Assembly: GCF_937891315.1 (NCBI RefSeq)
Contig: NZ_CALAGI010000174.1
Location: forward strand, 1 to 23,591
Reading direction: 5' to 3'
Length of the DNA stretch: 23,591 nt
Origin: an uncultured Amaricoccus sp.
GTDB lineage: Bacteria; Pseudomonadota; Alphaproteobacteria; Rhodobacterales; Rhodobacteraceae
Made by a program: the position numbers and the translations under genes. Positions within the stretch are counted from its first letter, which is position 1, and the number at the start of each line of letters is the position of its first letter. The notes under the pieces are model-generated. The model did not search any database, was not told where the DNA came from, and was given only the letters and a program-made list of their open reading frames with translations. This document shows, piece by piece, positions 1-6,653 of this stretch.

Positions 1-1
1 A

Positions 2-1021
2 GCGGACTGGGGCGTGGCACTCGACGAGGAGCCGGGCCTGCGCATCCCCAACATGTTCGCCGCCGCCCTCGACGGCAGCTACCGCGGCATGTTCGTCCAG
101 GGCGAGGACATCGCCCAGTCCGATCCGAACACCGCCCATGTCACGGCGGCGCTGTCGGCGCTCGACTGCCTCGTCGTGATGGACCTGTTCCTCAACGAGA
201 CCGCCGCCTTCGCGCATGTCTTCCTGCCGGGGTCGAGCTTTCTCGAAAAGGACGGCACCTTCACCAACGCCGAACGCCGGATCAACCGGGTCCGGCCGGT
301 GATGCGCGAGAAATCCGGCATGAGCGAGACCGAGGCGGTCTGCCGCCTCTCGACCGCCATGGGCTACCCGATGCGCTACGAGAGCACGGGCGAGATCATG
401 GACGAGATCGCCCGGCTGACCCCGACCTTCGCCGGCGTCAGTTTCGAGCGGCTCGACGCGGTCGGCTCGCTGCAATGGCCGGTGAACGCCGACTATCCCG
501 ACGGCGCGCCGATCATGCATATCGACGGCTTCGTGCGCGGCAAGGGCCGGTTCATGATCACCGAATACGTGCCGACGCCGGAGCGGACCAACCGGTTCTA
601 TCCGCTGATCCTGACCACCGGCCGCATCCTCAGCCAGTACAACGTCGGCGCCCAGACCCGCCGCACCGAGAACAGCGCCTGGCATCCGGAGGATATCCTC
701 GAGATCCATCCGCACGACGCCGAGGAGCGGGGGATCACCAGCGGAGACCGCGTCTCGATCGGCAGCCGGATCGGCACCACCACCCTCACCGCCGAGGTCT
801 CGACCCGCATGCCGCAGGGCGTGGTCCATACTACCTTCCACCACCCGCTCTCCGGGGCCAATGTCATCACCACCGACAATTCGGACTGGGCGACCAACTG
901 TCCGGAATACAAGGTGACGGCGGTGCAGATCACCCGCTCCAACCAGCCCTCGGCCTGGCAGGAGGAGCGCGCCGAGATCGGCCGCTCCAACTTCCGCGTC
1001 GCCGTCACCGCGGCCGAGTAG
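2..1021 (+). CDS. fdsA: NAD-dependent formate dehydrogenase, alpha (catalytic) subunit, 5'-truncated
   Basis: The frame is open from base 2, so this is the C-terminal third of a longer gene whose start lies outside the window; the GTG at 14 is internal. FdsA oxidises formate to CO2 at a bis-molybdopterin-guanine-dinucleotide molybdenum (or tungsten) centre and passes electrons to the FdsB/FdsG NAD-reducing subunits in the cytoplasm. The visible part holds the end of the molybdopterin oxidoreductase domain (DPNTAHV, LFLNETAAFAHVFLPG, EKDGTFTNAERRI) and then the molydopterin-dinucleotide-binding domain (LTTGRILSQYN, HPEDILEIHPHDA, GDRVSI, VVHTTFHHP, TTDNSDWATNCPEYK). The metal-ligand Cys/Sec and the Fe-S clusters would lie upstream and cannot be checked. 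fdhD and fdsD follow, which separates this fds-type enzyme from membrane-bound formate dehydrogenases. Confidence 0.93.
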   Translation, partial: ADWGVALDEEPGLRIPNMFAAALDGSYRGMFVQGEDIAQSDPNTAHVTAALSALDCLVVMDLFLNETAAFAHVFLPGSSFLEKDGTFTNAERRINRVRPVMREKSGMSETEAVCRLSTAMGYPMRYESTGEIMDEIARLTPTFAGVSFERLDAVGSLQWPVNADYPDGAPIMHIDGFVRGKGRFMITEYVPTPERTNRFYPLILTTGRILSQYNVGAQTRRTENSAWHPEDILEIHPHDAEERGITSGDRVSIGSRIGTTTLTAEVSTRMPQGVVHTTFHHPLSGANVITTDNSDWATNCPEYKVTAVQITRSNQPSAWQEERAEIGRSNFRVAVTAAE

Positions 1022-1111
1022 CGCGGATGACAGCCCCGCGCCGCCTGCCCCGCCGTGACCCCGAACGCGTTCGGGGTTCGCGGCTTCTCCAGGCCGGAGA
1101 GACGGGCTGAG

Positions 1112-2005
1112 ATGGAAATCCGCCGCCTCGACAACCACCAGCCCGATGTCTCGCCGGTCGCCGCCGGTCGCCTGGTGACCCAGGCCGGCGCGCGCGCCGC
1201 CGCCTGGCACGTCGCCGAGGAAACCCCGGTCGCGATCCTGCTGAACGGCGCGACCTTCGCGGTGATGATGATGACCCCGGCCGATCTCGAGGATTTCGCG
1301 GTCGGCTTCGCCCTGACGGAGGGCATCGTCGAAACCGCCGCCGACCTCGATTCGCTGCGCGTCGCCGAGGCCGCCGACGGTTTCGTCGTCAATCTCACGC
1401 TCGACCCCGCCCGCCTCGCATCGGTCGAGGACCGCCGGCGCACGCTCGCGGGCCGTGCCGGCTGCGGCATCTGCGGCGCCCAGACCATCGAGGCGGTGCT
1501 GCGCCCGCCGCCGCGCGTGTCGGGGCTCCTGCCCGACCGCGACGCTCTGCTCCGGGCCTATGACATCCTGCCGGCCGCGCAGGTGATGAACCGCGCGAAC
1601 CATTCGACCCACGCCGCCGCCTATTGCGACCGGAGCGGCGTGATCGAACTCCTGCGCGAGGATATCGGCCGCCACAACGCGCTCGACAAGCTCGCGGGCG
1701 CGCTCGCCCGCCAGGGCCGGGACGCGCGCGCCGGCTTCATCCTGCTGTCGAGCCGGGTCAGCGTCGAGATGGCGCAGAAGGCCGCGATGGTCGGCGCGCC
1801 GCTGCTCGCCGCCGTCTCGGCGCCGAGCGCGCTGGCGCTCCGCGTCGCCGCCGCCGCCGGCATGGTGATCGCCGGCCGCTCCGGCGCCGACGTGATGCTG
1901 TTCGACCCGCGCCCGGTTCCCGACCGCGCCGCGGACCGCGCGCGCCCGCGCCGTGACGGCCCGCCGGGAACCACGCCCGAAGTCCCGGAGGAACCCCGCC
2001 CATGA
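1112..2005 (+). CDS. fdhD: Formate dehydrogenase accessory sulfurtransferase FdhD
   Basis: FdhD moves sulfur from the cysteine desulfurase IscS to the molybdenum cofactor of formate dehydrogenase, which is needed for activity. The predicted protein has 297 residues. It shows the sulfur-carrying CGIC motif (Cys118 and Cys121), MTPADLEDFAVGFALTEGI near residues 54-72, EDIGRHNALDKL, and the nucleotide/cofactor-binding stretch SSRVSVEMAQKAAMVGAP near the C-terminus. I chose the ATG at 1112 over an in-frame GTG at 1055. A GGAGAG-type ribosome site lies about 10 nt upstream, and the extra N-terminal residues look like non-coding sequence. It lies 90 nt after fdsA and its last four bases (ATGA) overlap the start of fdsD. 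It is therefore in the fds operon, where it is sometimes called fdsC. Confidence 0.95.
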   Translation: MEIRRLDNHQPDVSPVAAGRLVTQAGARAAAWHVAEETPVAILLNGATFAVMMMTPADLEDFAVGFALTEGIVETAADLDSLRVAEAADGFVVNLTLDPARLASVEDRRRTLAGRAGCGICGAQTIEAVLRPPPRVSGLLPDRDALLRAYDILPAAQVMNRANHSTHAAAYCDRSGVIELLREDIGRHNALDKLAGALARQGRDARAGFILLSSRVSVEMAQKAAMVGAPLLAAVSAPSALALRVAAAAGMVIAGRSGADVMLFDPRPVPDRAADRARPRRDGPPGTTPEVPEEPRP

Positions 2006-2268
2006 CCCGGATCGACGCCACCGAAGAGCTCGTGCGCATGACCAACCAGATCGCCGATTTCTTCCGGGCCTATCCGGAGGAGGAGGCCGAGCACGGGATC
2101 GAGCTCCATATCCGCGACTTCTGGGAACCGCGGATGCGCCGCGCGCTCCACCATCATCTCGCCACCGGCGGCGACGGCCTCAGCGACCTCGCCCGCGCCG
2201 GCGCCACCCGCGTCTTCACCGACACCGCCCCGATCTCCCCGCCCCCGCCGGGCTGCGACGGCGGCTAG
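2002..2268 (+). CDS. fdsD: Formate dehydrogenase delta subunit FdsD
   Basis: This is an 88-residue protein of the NAD-dependent formate dehydrogenase delta-subunit family. It has no known cofactor and supports assembly or stability of the FdsABG complex. The family pattern is clear: MTNQIADFFRAYP near residues 13-25, an acidic EEEA, then HIRDFWEPRMRRAL and a C-terminal GGDGLSDLARAGA. Its ATG overlaps the fdhD stop as ATGA, which implies translational coupling. It is the last gene of the fds operon in this window. A compact hairpin (2280-2299) follows 11 nt after the stop. The very C-terminus (SPPPPGCDGG) is proline/glycine rich and probably disordered. Confidence 0.9.
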   Translation: MTRIDATEELVRMTNQIADFFRAYPEEEAEHGIELHIRDFWEPRMRRALHHHLATGGDGLSDLARAGATRVFTDTAPISPPPPGCDGG

Positions 2269-2279
2269 AGCAATATCCA

Positions 2280-2299
2280 ACCAGACGGGACCGTCTGGT
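2280..2299 (+). terminator. Possible fds operon terminator hairpin
   Basis: An inverted repeat with core CCAGACGG-GA-CCGTCTGG, extended by one A-T pair, lies 11 nt after the fdsD stop. Its placement suits transcription termination or 3'-end protection of the fds mRNA. No U-tract follows (next bases GGCCAGGACATTA), so it is not a canonical intrinsic terminator. It could instead be a protein-binding palindrome or part of a REP-like element with the neighbouring repeats. Confidence 0.4.
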
Positions 2300-2404
2300 G
2301 GCCAGGACATTACTCCAGGGGTCTGACCCCACCACCGGCGCCGCGCCCGACCACGGCGCTCACCCCCCGCGTTTCATACAGGTTTGCTAACCTGGAGAGC
2401 AGTC

Positions 2405-2428
2405 GTTTCCCGCCAACAGGCGGGAAAC
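2405..2428. repeat. Strong perfect hairpin upstream of uvrD
   Basis: Two perfect 10-bp arms, GTTTCCCGCC and GGCGGGAAAC, flank an AACA tetraloop. A second small hairpin (2379-2394) lies 10 nt before it. There is no T-run on either side, so a bidirectional terminator is not supported. It may act as RNA structure in the uvrD leader, or be a repeated intergenic palindrome. Confidence 0.55.
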
Positions 2429-2597
2429 CGATGACAAGACTCGCGCGCACCGCGCGCGCTCCATGGGCGGCAAAGGCCGCCCTCCCCCTCTCGGCCCGCG
2501 CGCGCCACCCGGCTTTTTCAACCTGGTCGCGAGTACCCCTGAACGGAAAGGGAACACCGCTCTTCCCATTTACCATCCGGCAAGCTATCTTCCCGCC

Positions 2598-4967
2598 ATG
2601 AACAGCTGGATCAGCGACGAGGCCGACGCCTTCGAAGCCGCGGCGGAGCCTCTCTCCGCGCGGGCGGCGGCGCGGCCGGCGCGCTATCTCGACGGCCTCA
2701 ATCCCGAGCAGCGCGCGGCGGTCGAGACGCTGGACGGTCCGGTGCTGGTGCTGTCGGGGGCCGGCACCGGCAAGACCAAGGCGCTGACCACCCGGGTCGC
2801 GCATCTGTTGAACATCGGCCGCGCCCGCCCGAACGAGATTCTCTGCGTCACCTTCACCAACAGGGCCGCGCGCGAGATGCGGCACCGGGTCGGCGCGCTG
2901 GTCGGCGGCGTGGTCGAGGGCATGCCCTGGCTCGGCACCTTCCATTCGCTCAGCGTCAGGATCCTGCGCCGCCACGCGGAACTCGTCGGGCTGAAATCGA
3001 ACTTCACCATCCTCGACACCGACGACCAGCTGCGGCTGCTGCGCCAACTGATCCAGGCCGCGAATATCGACGAAAAGCGCTGGCCACCGCGATTGCTCGC
3101 CGGTCTGATCGACGGCTGGAAGAACCGCGCGCTCACCCCCGAGCGCGTCCCCTCCTCGGAGGCGAGCGCCTTCGACCATCGCGGCTCCGAACTCTATGCC
3201 CAGTATCAGGAGCGGCTGCGCACCCTCAATGCCTGCGACTTCGGCGACCTGCTGCTGCATGTGGTCGGCATCTTCCAGAACCACCCGGACGTGCTCGCGC
3301 GTTACCAGTCCTGGTTCCGCTACATCCTGGTCGACGAATATCAGGACACCAATGTCGCGCAATATCTCTGGCTGCGCCTGCTCGCCGCCGGGCACAGAAA
3401 CATCGCCGTCGTCGGCGACGACGACCAGTCGATCTACGGCTGGCGCGGGGCCGAGGTGGAGAATATCCTGCGGTTCGAAAAGGATTTTCCCGGCGCCAGG
3501 GTTATCCGGCTGGAGCAGAACTACCGCTCGACGCCGCATATCCTCGCCGCCGCCTCGGGCGTGATCGCCGCCAACAGCCAGCGCCTCGGCAAGACGCTCT
3601 GGACTGATCTCCCCGCCGGCGAGAAGGTGCGGCTGATCGGCCATTGGGACGGCGAGGAAGAAGCGCGCTGGATCGGCGAGGAGATCGAGGCCTATGCCCG
3701 CGGCACCCGCGGCCTCGATCCGGTCTCGCCCGACGGCGTGGCGATCCTGGTCCGCGCCACCCATCAGATGCGCGCCTTCGAGGACCGGTTCCTGACCATC
3801 GGCCTGCCCTATCGCGTCGTCGGCGGCCCCCGCTTCTACGAACGTCAGGAAATCCGCGACGCGATGGCCTATTTCCGCGCGGCCGTCTCGCCCGACGACG
3901 ATCTCGCCTTCGAGCGCATCGTCAATGTCCCGAAGCGCGGGATCGGCGACAAGGCGGCACAGGAGATCAACCGCGCCGCCCGCGAAAATGGCGTCGGCCT
4001 GATCGAGGGCGCGCGCCTGCTCGCCGCCGCCGGTGGCCTGCCCGCCCGTGCCCGCGGCCAGCTCGGCGCGCTGGTCAGTGATTTCGACCGCTGGCACGAA
4101 ATGGCGCGGGCCGGGGCGGATCACGTCGCGCTCGCCGAGATGATCCTCGAGGAGAGCGGCTATGTCGGGATGTGGCAGGCCGAGAAGTCCCCGGACGCGC
4201 AAGGCCGGCTCGAGAACCTGAAGGAGCTGGTCAAGGCGCTGAACGAGTTCGAGAATCTGCAGGGATTCCTTGAGCATGTCAGCCTCGTCATGGACAATGA
4301 GCAGGACGACGCGGCGCCGAAGGTCACCATCATGACCCTGCACGCGGCGAAGGGGCTGGAGTTTCCCTGCGTCTTCCTGCCCGGCTGGGAGGACGGCCTC
4401 TTCCCGAGCCAGCGCTCGATGGACGAGAGCGGCGTCAAGGGCCTCGAGGAGGAGCGCCGGCTCGCCTATGTCGGCATCACCCGCGCCCGCCGCTATTGCA
4501 CCATCAGCTTCGCCGCCAACCGCCGGGTCTACAACCAGTGGCAATCCGCGTTGCCGTCGCGCTTCATCGACGAATTGCCGCCCGCGCATGTCGAGGTGCT
4601 GACCCCGCCCGGCCTCTATGGCGGCGGCTACGGCGCCGCCGCGCCGGCGCCCGCCAGCGCTGAACCGCCCAGCACCCTGATGAACAGCGCCGCCAGGGCC
4701 GACGTCTACAACTCTCCCGGCTGGCGCCGGATGCAGGCGCGCAGCGGCGCCCGCCCGGTCTCCCAACCGCGCGAGGCCCGCGACATGGTGATCGACGCCA
4801 GCGCCGCGCCCTCCTACGGTGTCGGCGCCCGTGTCTTTCACCAGAAGTTCGGCCACGGCACCGTCACCGCCATCGAGGGCGACAAGCTGACAATCGATTT
4901 CGACAAGGCCGGCCAGAAGAACGTCGTCGCCCGCTTCGTCACCGCCGACGCCGACGTGCCGTTCTGA
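2598..4967 (+). CDS. uvrD: ATP-dependent DNA helicase, UvrD/PcrA family
   Basis: This is a 789-residue superfamily 1A 3'-5' helicase for nucleotide excision repair, mismatch repair and removal of recombination intermediates. All helicase motifs are visible: Q-motif LNPEQRAAV (34-42), Walker A GAGTGKT (54-60), Ia TFTNRAAREM (85-94), II VDEYQDTN (from about 245), III GDDDQSIYGWRGAE (from about 273), IV EQNYRST, V TLHAAKGLEF, and VI EEERRLAYVGITRARR (about 615-630). The last 55 residues (FHQKFGHGTVTAIEGDKLTIDFD) form the Tudor-like C-terminal domain of UvrD/PcrA that contacts RNA polymerase. I chose the ATG at 2598: the protein aligns from MNSWISDEADAF onward, and the 45 codons upstream cover hairpin-rich non-coding DNA. 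The Shine-Dalgarno site is weak (CTTCCCGCC just before ATG). It stands alone between the fds operon and the DUF1127 genes. Confidence 0.95.
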   Translation: MNSWISDEADAFEAAAEPLSARAAARPARYLDGLNPEQRAAVETLDGPVLVLSGAGTGKTKALTTRVAHLLNIGRARPNEILCVTFTNRAAREMRHRVGALVGGVVEGMPWLGTFHSLSVRILRRHAELVGLKSNFTILDTDDQLRLLRQLIQAANIDEKRWPPRLLAGLIDGWKNRALTPERVPSSEASAFDHRGSELYAQYQERLRTLNACDFGDLLLHVVGIFQNHPDVLARYQSWFRYILVDEYQDTNVAQYLWLRLLAAGHRNIAVVGDDDQSIYGWRGAEVENILRFEKDFPGARVIRLEQNYRSTPHILAAASGVIAANSQRLGKTLWTDLPAGEKVRLIGHWDGEEEARWIGEEIEAYARGTRGLDPVSPDGVAILVRATHQMRAFEDRFLTIGLPYRVVGGPRFYERQEIRDAMAYFRAAVSPDDDLAFERIVNVPKRGIGDKAAQEINRAARENGVGLIEGARLLAAAGGLPARARGQLGALVSDFDRWHEMARAGADHVALAEMILEESGYVGMWQAEKSPDAQGRLENLKELVKALNEFENLQGFLEHVSLVMDNEQDDAAPKVTIMTLHAAKGLEFPCVFLPGWEDGLFPSQRSMDESGVKGLEEERRLAYVGITRARRYCTISFAANRRVYNQWQSALPSRFIDELPPAHVEVLTPPGLYGGGYGAAAPAPASAEPPSTLMNSAARADVYNSPGWRRMQARSGARPVSQPREARDMVIDASAAPSYGVGARVFHQKFGHGTVTAIEGDKLTIDFDKAGQKNVVARFVTADADVPF

Positions 4968-5043
4968 CACCCCTGGAAAACGCGCTTCCGAAGGAGTGGG
5001 TGTCCGTCCTCCGGCGAGCGCCCGCCAAGGCCCGAACCGCGGA

Positions 5044-5073
5044 CAAAAAAAGGGCCGGACAATCGTCCGGCCC
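5044..5073 (-). terminator. Intrinsic terminator of the DUF1127 cluster
   Basis: Read on the minus strand this is a perfect 9-bp stem, GGGCCGGAC / GTCCGGCCC, with a four-base loop, directly followed by seven T residues (5045-5051 read in reverse). It lies about 50 nt past the stop of the last DUF1127 gene and is the best terminator in the window. The stem could also stall plus-strand transcription coming from uvrD, but the T-run fits only the minus strand. Confidence 0.92.
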
Positions 5074-5124
5074 CAGTTGGGGAGGAACCGTGTGGAAACC
5101 CGCCGCGCGGCGGGGCTCCGAAAA
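5071..5124 (-). ncRNA. Structured 3' UTR, candidate 3'-end-derived small RNA
   Basis: Between the stop of the last DUF1127 gene and the intrinsic terminator, the minus strand holds a 16-nt perfect palindrome (5099-5114, CCCGCC-GCGC-GGCGGG), an unpaired CCTCCCC stretch, and a small hairpin CCCC-AACT-GGGG (5071-5082) that abuts the terminator stem. Small DUF1127 genes of Rhodobacter sphaeroides are known to be co-transcribed with small RNAs carrying CCUCCUCCC loops (the CcsR family, recalled from memory). The C-rich single strand here is similar in character but not in exact sequence. That a stable small RNA is processed from this UTR is an inference. Confidence 0.35.
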
Positions 5125-5337
5125 TCAGGCGCCGTAGACGCTCTCGAAGGCGACGGCGCGAAGGTCGGTCGGCGCGAGGCCGAGATCGGCGAGTTCACGC
5201 GCGCTCAGCGCGCGAAGCTCAACCAGCGTACGGCGATAGAGCATCCAGTCCGCGAAGGCCTTCGCGATGCCGGCGAACGGGCCATGGGCCTCGTTGAAAA
5301 AGCCGCCGTTCGAGGCGTGGGTCAGAGCATGTGCCAT
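5125..5337 (-). CDS. DUF1127 small protein (copy 1)
   Basis: A 70-residue DUF1127 protein. The domain sits at the C-terminus: LYRRTLVELRALSARELADLGLAP, the arginine-rich helix-turn-helix-like stretch typical of the family, ending ESVYGA. DUF1127 proteins of Rhodobacter and Agrobacterium have been linked to stress responses and RNA turnover; the function of this copy is not known. I chose the ATG at 5337 (MAHALTHAS) because an AAAGGA ribosome site lies 8 nt upstream. The ATG at 5343 is too close to it, and the longer ORF start at 5388 has no support. It lies 66 nt downstream of copy 2 and is followed by the strong terminator, so copies 1 and 2 probably share a transcript. Confidence 0.85.
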   Translation of the reverse strand: MAHALTHASNGGFFNEAHGPFAGIAKAFADWMLYRRTLVELRALSARELADLGLAPTDLRAVAFESVYGA

Positions 5338-5358
5338 TGTCATATCCTTTCGTTTCGT

Positions 5359-5397
5359 CCGGCCGTCGGCCGGGGGGTGCCGGAACACAGGTTCCGG
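5359..5397 (-). other. Two hairpins between DUF1127 copies 1 and 2
   Basis: The 66-nt spacer between the two genes holds two perfect hairpins on the transcribed strand: CCGGAA-CCTGTG-TTCCGG (5380-5397) and CCGGCC-GAC-GGCCGG (5359-5373). A CACCCC run separates them. There is no T-run, so these look like intercistronic structures that could slow 3'-5' decay or set the ratio of the two products, not terminators. Confidence 0.5.
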
Positions 5398-5403
5398 GAC
5401 CGT

Positions 5404-5628
5404 TCAGCGGCCCTTTACCGCCGTCCAGGCGAGGGCCGGCAGGTCCGCCGCGGCGAGGTCAAGGTCCGCGAGTTCGCGTGCCGAGAGGGCCTTCATTTCC
5501 GCGAGCGCGCGGCGGTAGAGCAGGTAGTCCGTCCATGCGCGGCGAATTCGGCCGATGCCGCCCGTCGCGCCTCCGAGCGCGTCCGCTGCCACCTTGCTCA
5601 GCGATTGTTCGGAGTAGGCGGTCGTCAT
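5404..5628 (-). CDS. DUF1127 small protein (copy 2)
   Basis: A 74-residue protein with a C-terminal DUF1127 domain: LLYRRALAEMKALSARELADLDLAAADL. It closely resembles copy 1 over this stretch, which suggests an old tandem duplication, while the N-terminal half (MTTAYSEQSLSKVAAD) differs. An AAAGGA ribosome site lies about 9 nt upstream of the ATG at 5628. It starts the downstream transcription unit: a palindrome shared with copy 4 lies 68 nt upstream, over a possible -10 box. The biochemical role is unknown. Confidence 0.85.
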   Translation of the reverse strand: MTTAYSEQSLSKVAADALGGATGGIGRIRRAWTDYLLYRRALAEMKALSARELADLDLAAADLPALAWTAVKGR

Positions 5629-5695
5629 GGTCTTCGTCCTTTCAGCGTGTTCGCTTCTAGTCGTTTTCTCTTGCCATCATCATATGAGGGCGTCT

Positions 5696-5712
5696 TGTTG
5701 CGCTGCAACATA
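5696..5712 (-). promoter_or_regulatory. Operator/-10 element upstream of DUF1127 copy 2
   Basis: On the minus strand, TATGTT (possible -10, 5707-5712) runs into the inverted repeat TGTTGC-AGC-GCAACA (5696-5710). The same arrangement (TATTGCAGTGCAACAAGA) precedes copy 4, and the two agree at 16 of 18 positions. No good -35 is seen at 16-17 bp here. The TGC-rich palindrome resembles sites described for the PHA-granule regulator PhaR, but that assignment is from memory and unproven. Confidence 0.55.
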
Positions 5713-5775
5713 CATTTCGGTCTGGCCGCCATGCACGGAACGCGTATCTTCAAGCCATTGAAACCAAGCGATAAT

Positions 5776-5806
5776 CCGAAGGGCGGGACGAGATCCCGCC
5801 TTTCGG
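5776..5806 (-). terminator. Probable terminator hairpin after DUF1127 copy 3
   Basis: A 13-bp stem (one G-T wobble) with a 5-nt loop runs from CCGAA at 5776 to TTCGG at 5806, with inner arms GGCGGGA and TCCCGCC. It lies 20 nt past the stop of copy 3 and about 65 nt upstream of the copy 2 operator, so it separates two transcription units. Only ATTATC follows on the minus strand, so the U-tract is poor and the hairpin may be leaky. Confidence 0.55.
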
Positions 5807-5826
5807 TGGCGCCCCCGTGGCCGCCG

Positions 5827-6030
5827 TCAGGCGCCATAGACGCTTTCACGGGCGATGCGGCGGATCGACGCGCGCGAGATGCCGAGGTCGCCCAGTTCGC
5901 GATCGGTCAGCGACGCGAGTTCGTCGACCGTCTTGCGATAGAGGCGGTAGTTGGCCACCACGTTGGAGAAGCGGGTCAGGAAACTCGTGGGCGCGGGGGC
6001 TATGGTCGGGAAAGGGACTACATGGGCCAT
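5827..6030 (-). CDS. DUF1127 small protein (copy 3)
   Basis: A 67-residue protein with a C-terminal DUF1127 domain (LYRKTVDELASLTDRELGDLGISRASI) and the same ESVYGA ending as copy 1. I chose the ATG at 6030 (MAHVVPFPT): an AAAGGA site lies about 8 nt upstream, and the longer ORF from 6108 would overlap copy 4. It lies 67 nt downstream of copy 4 with no obvious promoter between, so the two are probably co-transcribed. The sequence diverges more from copies 1 and 2 than those do from each other. Its function is unknown. Confidence 0.85.
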   Translation of the reverse strand: MAHVVPFPTIAPAPTSFLTRFSNVVANYRLYRKTVDELASLTDRELGDLGISRASIRRIARESVYGA

Positions 6031-6097
6031 TTTCGTGTCCTTTTGGTGTTGGTGGGGCGAGTCGATGAGCAGGCGCAGGGGCCGTGCCACTCGCGGA

Positions 6098-6304
6098 TCA
6101 GTGCGCATACGCGGCGGCGCGCGCCACGGATTTCAGGTCTTCGCGGCGAAAGCCGAGGTCGTCCAACTGCTTGTCCGACAGCGCCCGAAGGTGGCGAAGG
6201 GTCGTGCGGTAGATCCCGTAGACCTTGATCGCGCGGAGCAGGTCGGAACGCCGTCCGGCGCCGAAGAAGCCAGCATGCGACAGCGTTGTTTCGACGTGTA
6301 TCAT
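6098..6304 (-). CDS. DUF1127 small protein (copy 4)
   Basis: A 68-residue protein, MIHVETTLSHAGFFGAG at the start and a DUF1127 domain at the end (IYRTTLRHLRALSDKQLDDLGFRREDL). It has the best ribosome site of the four, AAAGGAGG 8 nt before the ATG. A recognisable sigma-70-type promoter with a palindrome over the -10 lies upstream, so this gene heads the cluster. It is the most divergent member: it lacks the SARELADL form, reading SDKQLDDL instead, and ends in AAAYAH. Strong translation signals and tight control fit a conditionally abundant small protein; the actual role is not known. Confidence 0.85.
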   Translation of the reverse strand: MIHVETTLSHAGFFGAGRRSDLLRAIKVYGIYRTTLRHLRALSDKQLDDLGFRREDLKSVARAAAYAH

Positions 6305-6653
6305 CTAGTGCCTCCTTTCGTTAGCGTTCGAATCTGAGCGTTTCCGTTCTTGTTGCACTGCAATATAAGGAACCGCCCCGACAAGGCAACGGCGGAGATC
6401 GGGAAGCTGTCATGCACTTCACGCATGACCGTTAACGTCTTGTTCACAAATGGAATAGATCCACGGAACACGGATTCCCCGCGCTTGTTCAAACGGTTGG
6501 GGACCGGACGCTCGCACAGCCCCTCAAGCGAACATTCGCGAAACCACCTTGCTCCCGCCGCGCCGCCAAGCGATCCTGTCGCCACGCGCCGCGCCGATCC
6601 GGCCGCCGGCGAGCCGCGCCAATCCCGGCGCGCCATCCGAAAGTCCGACCGCC
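6305..6653. other. Divergent intergenic region between DUF1127 copy 4 and mrp
   Basis: These 349 bases hold the copy 4 promoter/operator at one side. The rest must hold the mrp promoter. The only motif of note is TTAA-CGTCTTG-TTCAC (6432-6447), one mismatch from the CtrA box TTAA-N7-TTAAC. This could be chance. ORFs crossing the region read as non-coding. Confidence 0.4.
6351..6389 (-). promoter_or_regulatory. Sigma-70-type promoter with overlapping palindromic operator for DUF1127 copy 4
   Basis: On the minus strand: -35 TTGCCT (6384-6389), 16-bp spacer, -10 TATATT (6362-6367). The -10 is part of the imperfect inverted repeat TATTGC-AGT-GCAACA (6351-6365). Transcription would start near 6355, inside the palindrome, about 50 nt before the ATG. 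A protein bound there would block RNA polymerase, so repression is the simplest model. Confidence 0.6.

Larger units (their letters stand above)
2269..2597. other. Gene-free gap with five inverted repeats between fdsD and uvrD
   Basis: These 329 bases carry no ORF I believe. They hold five perfect inverted repeats: 2280-2299 (8-9 bp stem), 2318-2330 (GGGG-TCTGA-CCCC), 2379-2394 (CAGGTT-TGCT-AACCTG), 2405-2428 (10-bp arms GTTTCCCGCC/GGCGGGAAAC, loop AACA) and 2465-2482 (7-bp arms GGGCGGC/GCCGCCC, loop AAAG). None is followed by a T-run. The fds transcript must end and the uvrD transcript must begin here, but I see no convincing -35/-10 pair. An in-frame extension of uvrD back to 2463 exists but reads as non-coding. 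Confidence 0.6.

Noticed and set aside
2375..2430. A tRNA-Ser-like anticodon arm (CAGGTT-TGCT-AACCTG, with GCT in the loop) followed by another hairpin.
   Set aside because: The loop does not reach the 7-nt anticodon geometry with paired closing bases, there is no T-arm GGTTCGAATCC, and no acceptor stem pairs around it.
2310..5198. A 962-codon open frame on the minus strand across uvrD.
   Set aside because: It is the mirror of a high-GC gene with third-position bias. UvrD motifs on the plus strand are complete, and the minus-strand product shows low-complexity Asp/Ala/Gly/Arg composition without domains.
5041..6310. The four DUF1127 genes as a toxin-antitoxin or phage-type module.
   Set aside because: All four belong to one family with the same C-terminal domain, there is no toxin-like partner, and no integrase, repeat border or composition shift.
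6432..6447. A CtrA-box-like TTAA-N7-TTCAC upstream of mrp.
   Set aside because: It has one mismatch in the second half and a single occurrence; a match of this quality is expected by chance in a 23-kb window, and mrp is not an established cell-cycle gene.
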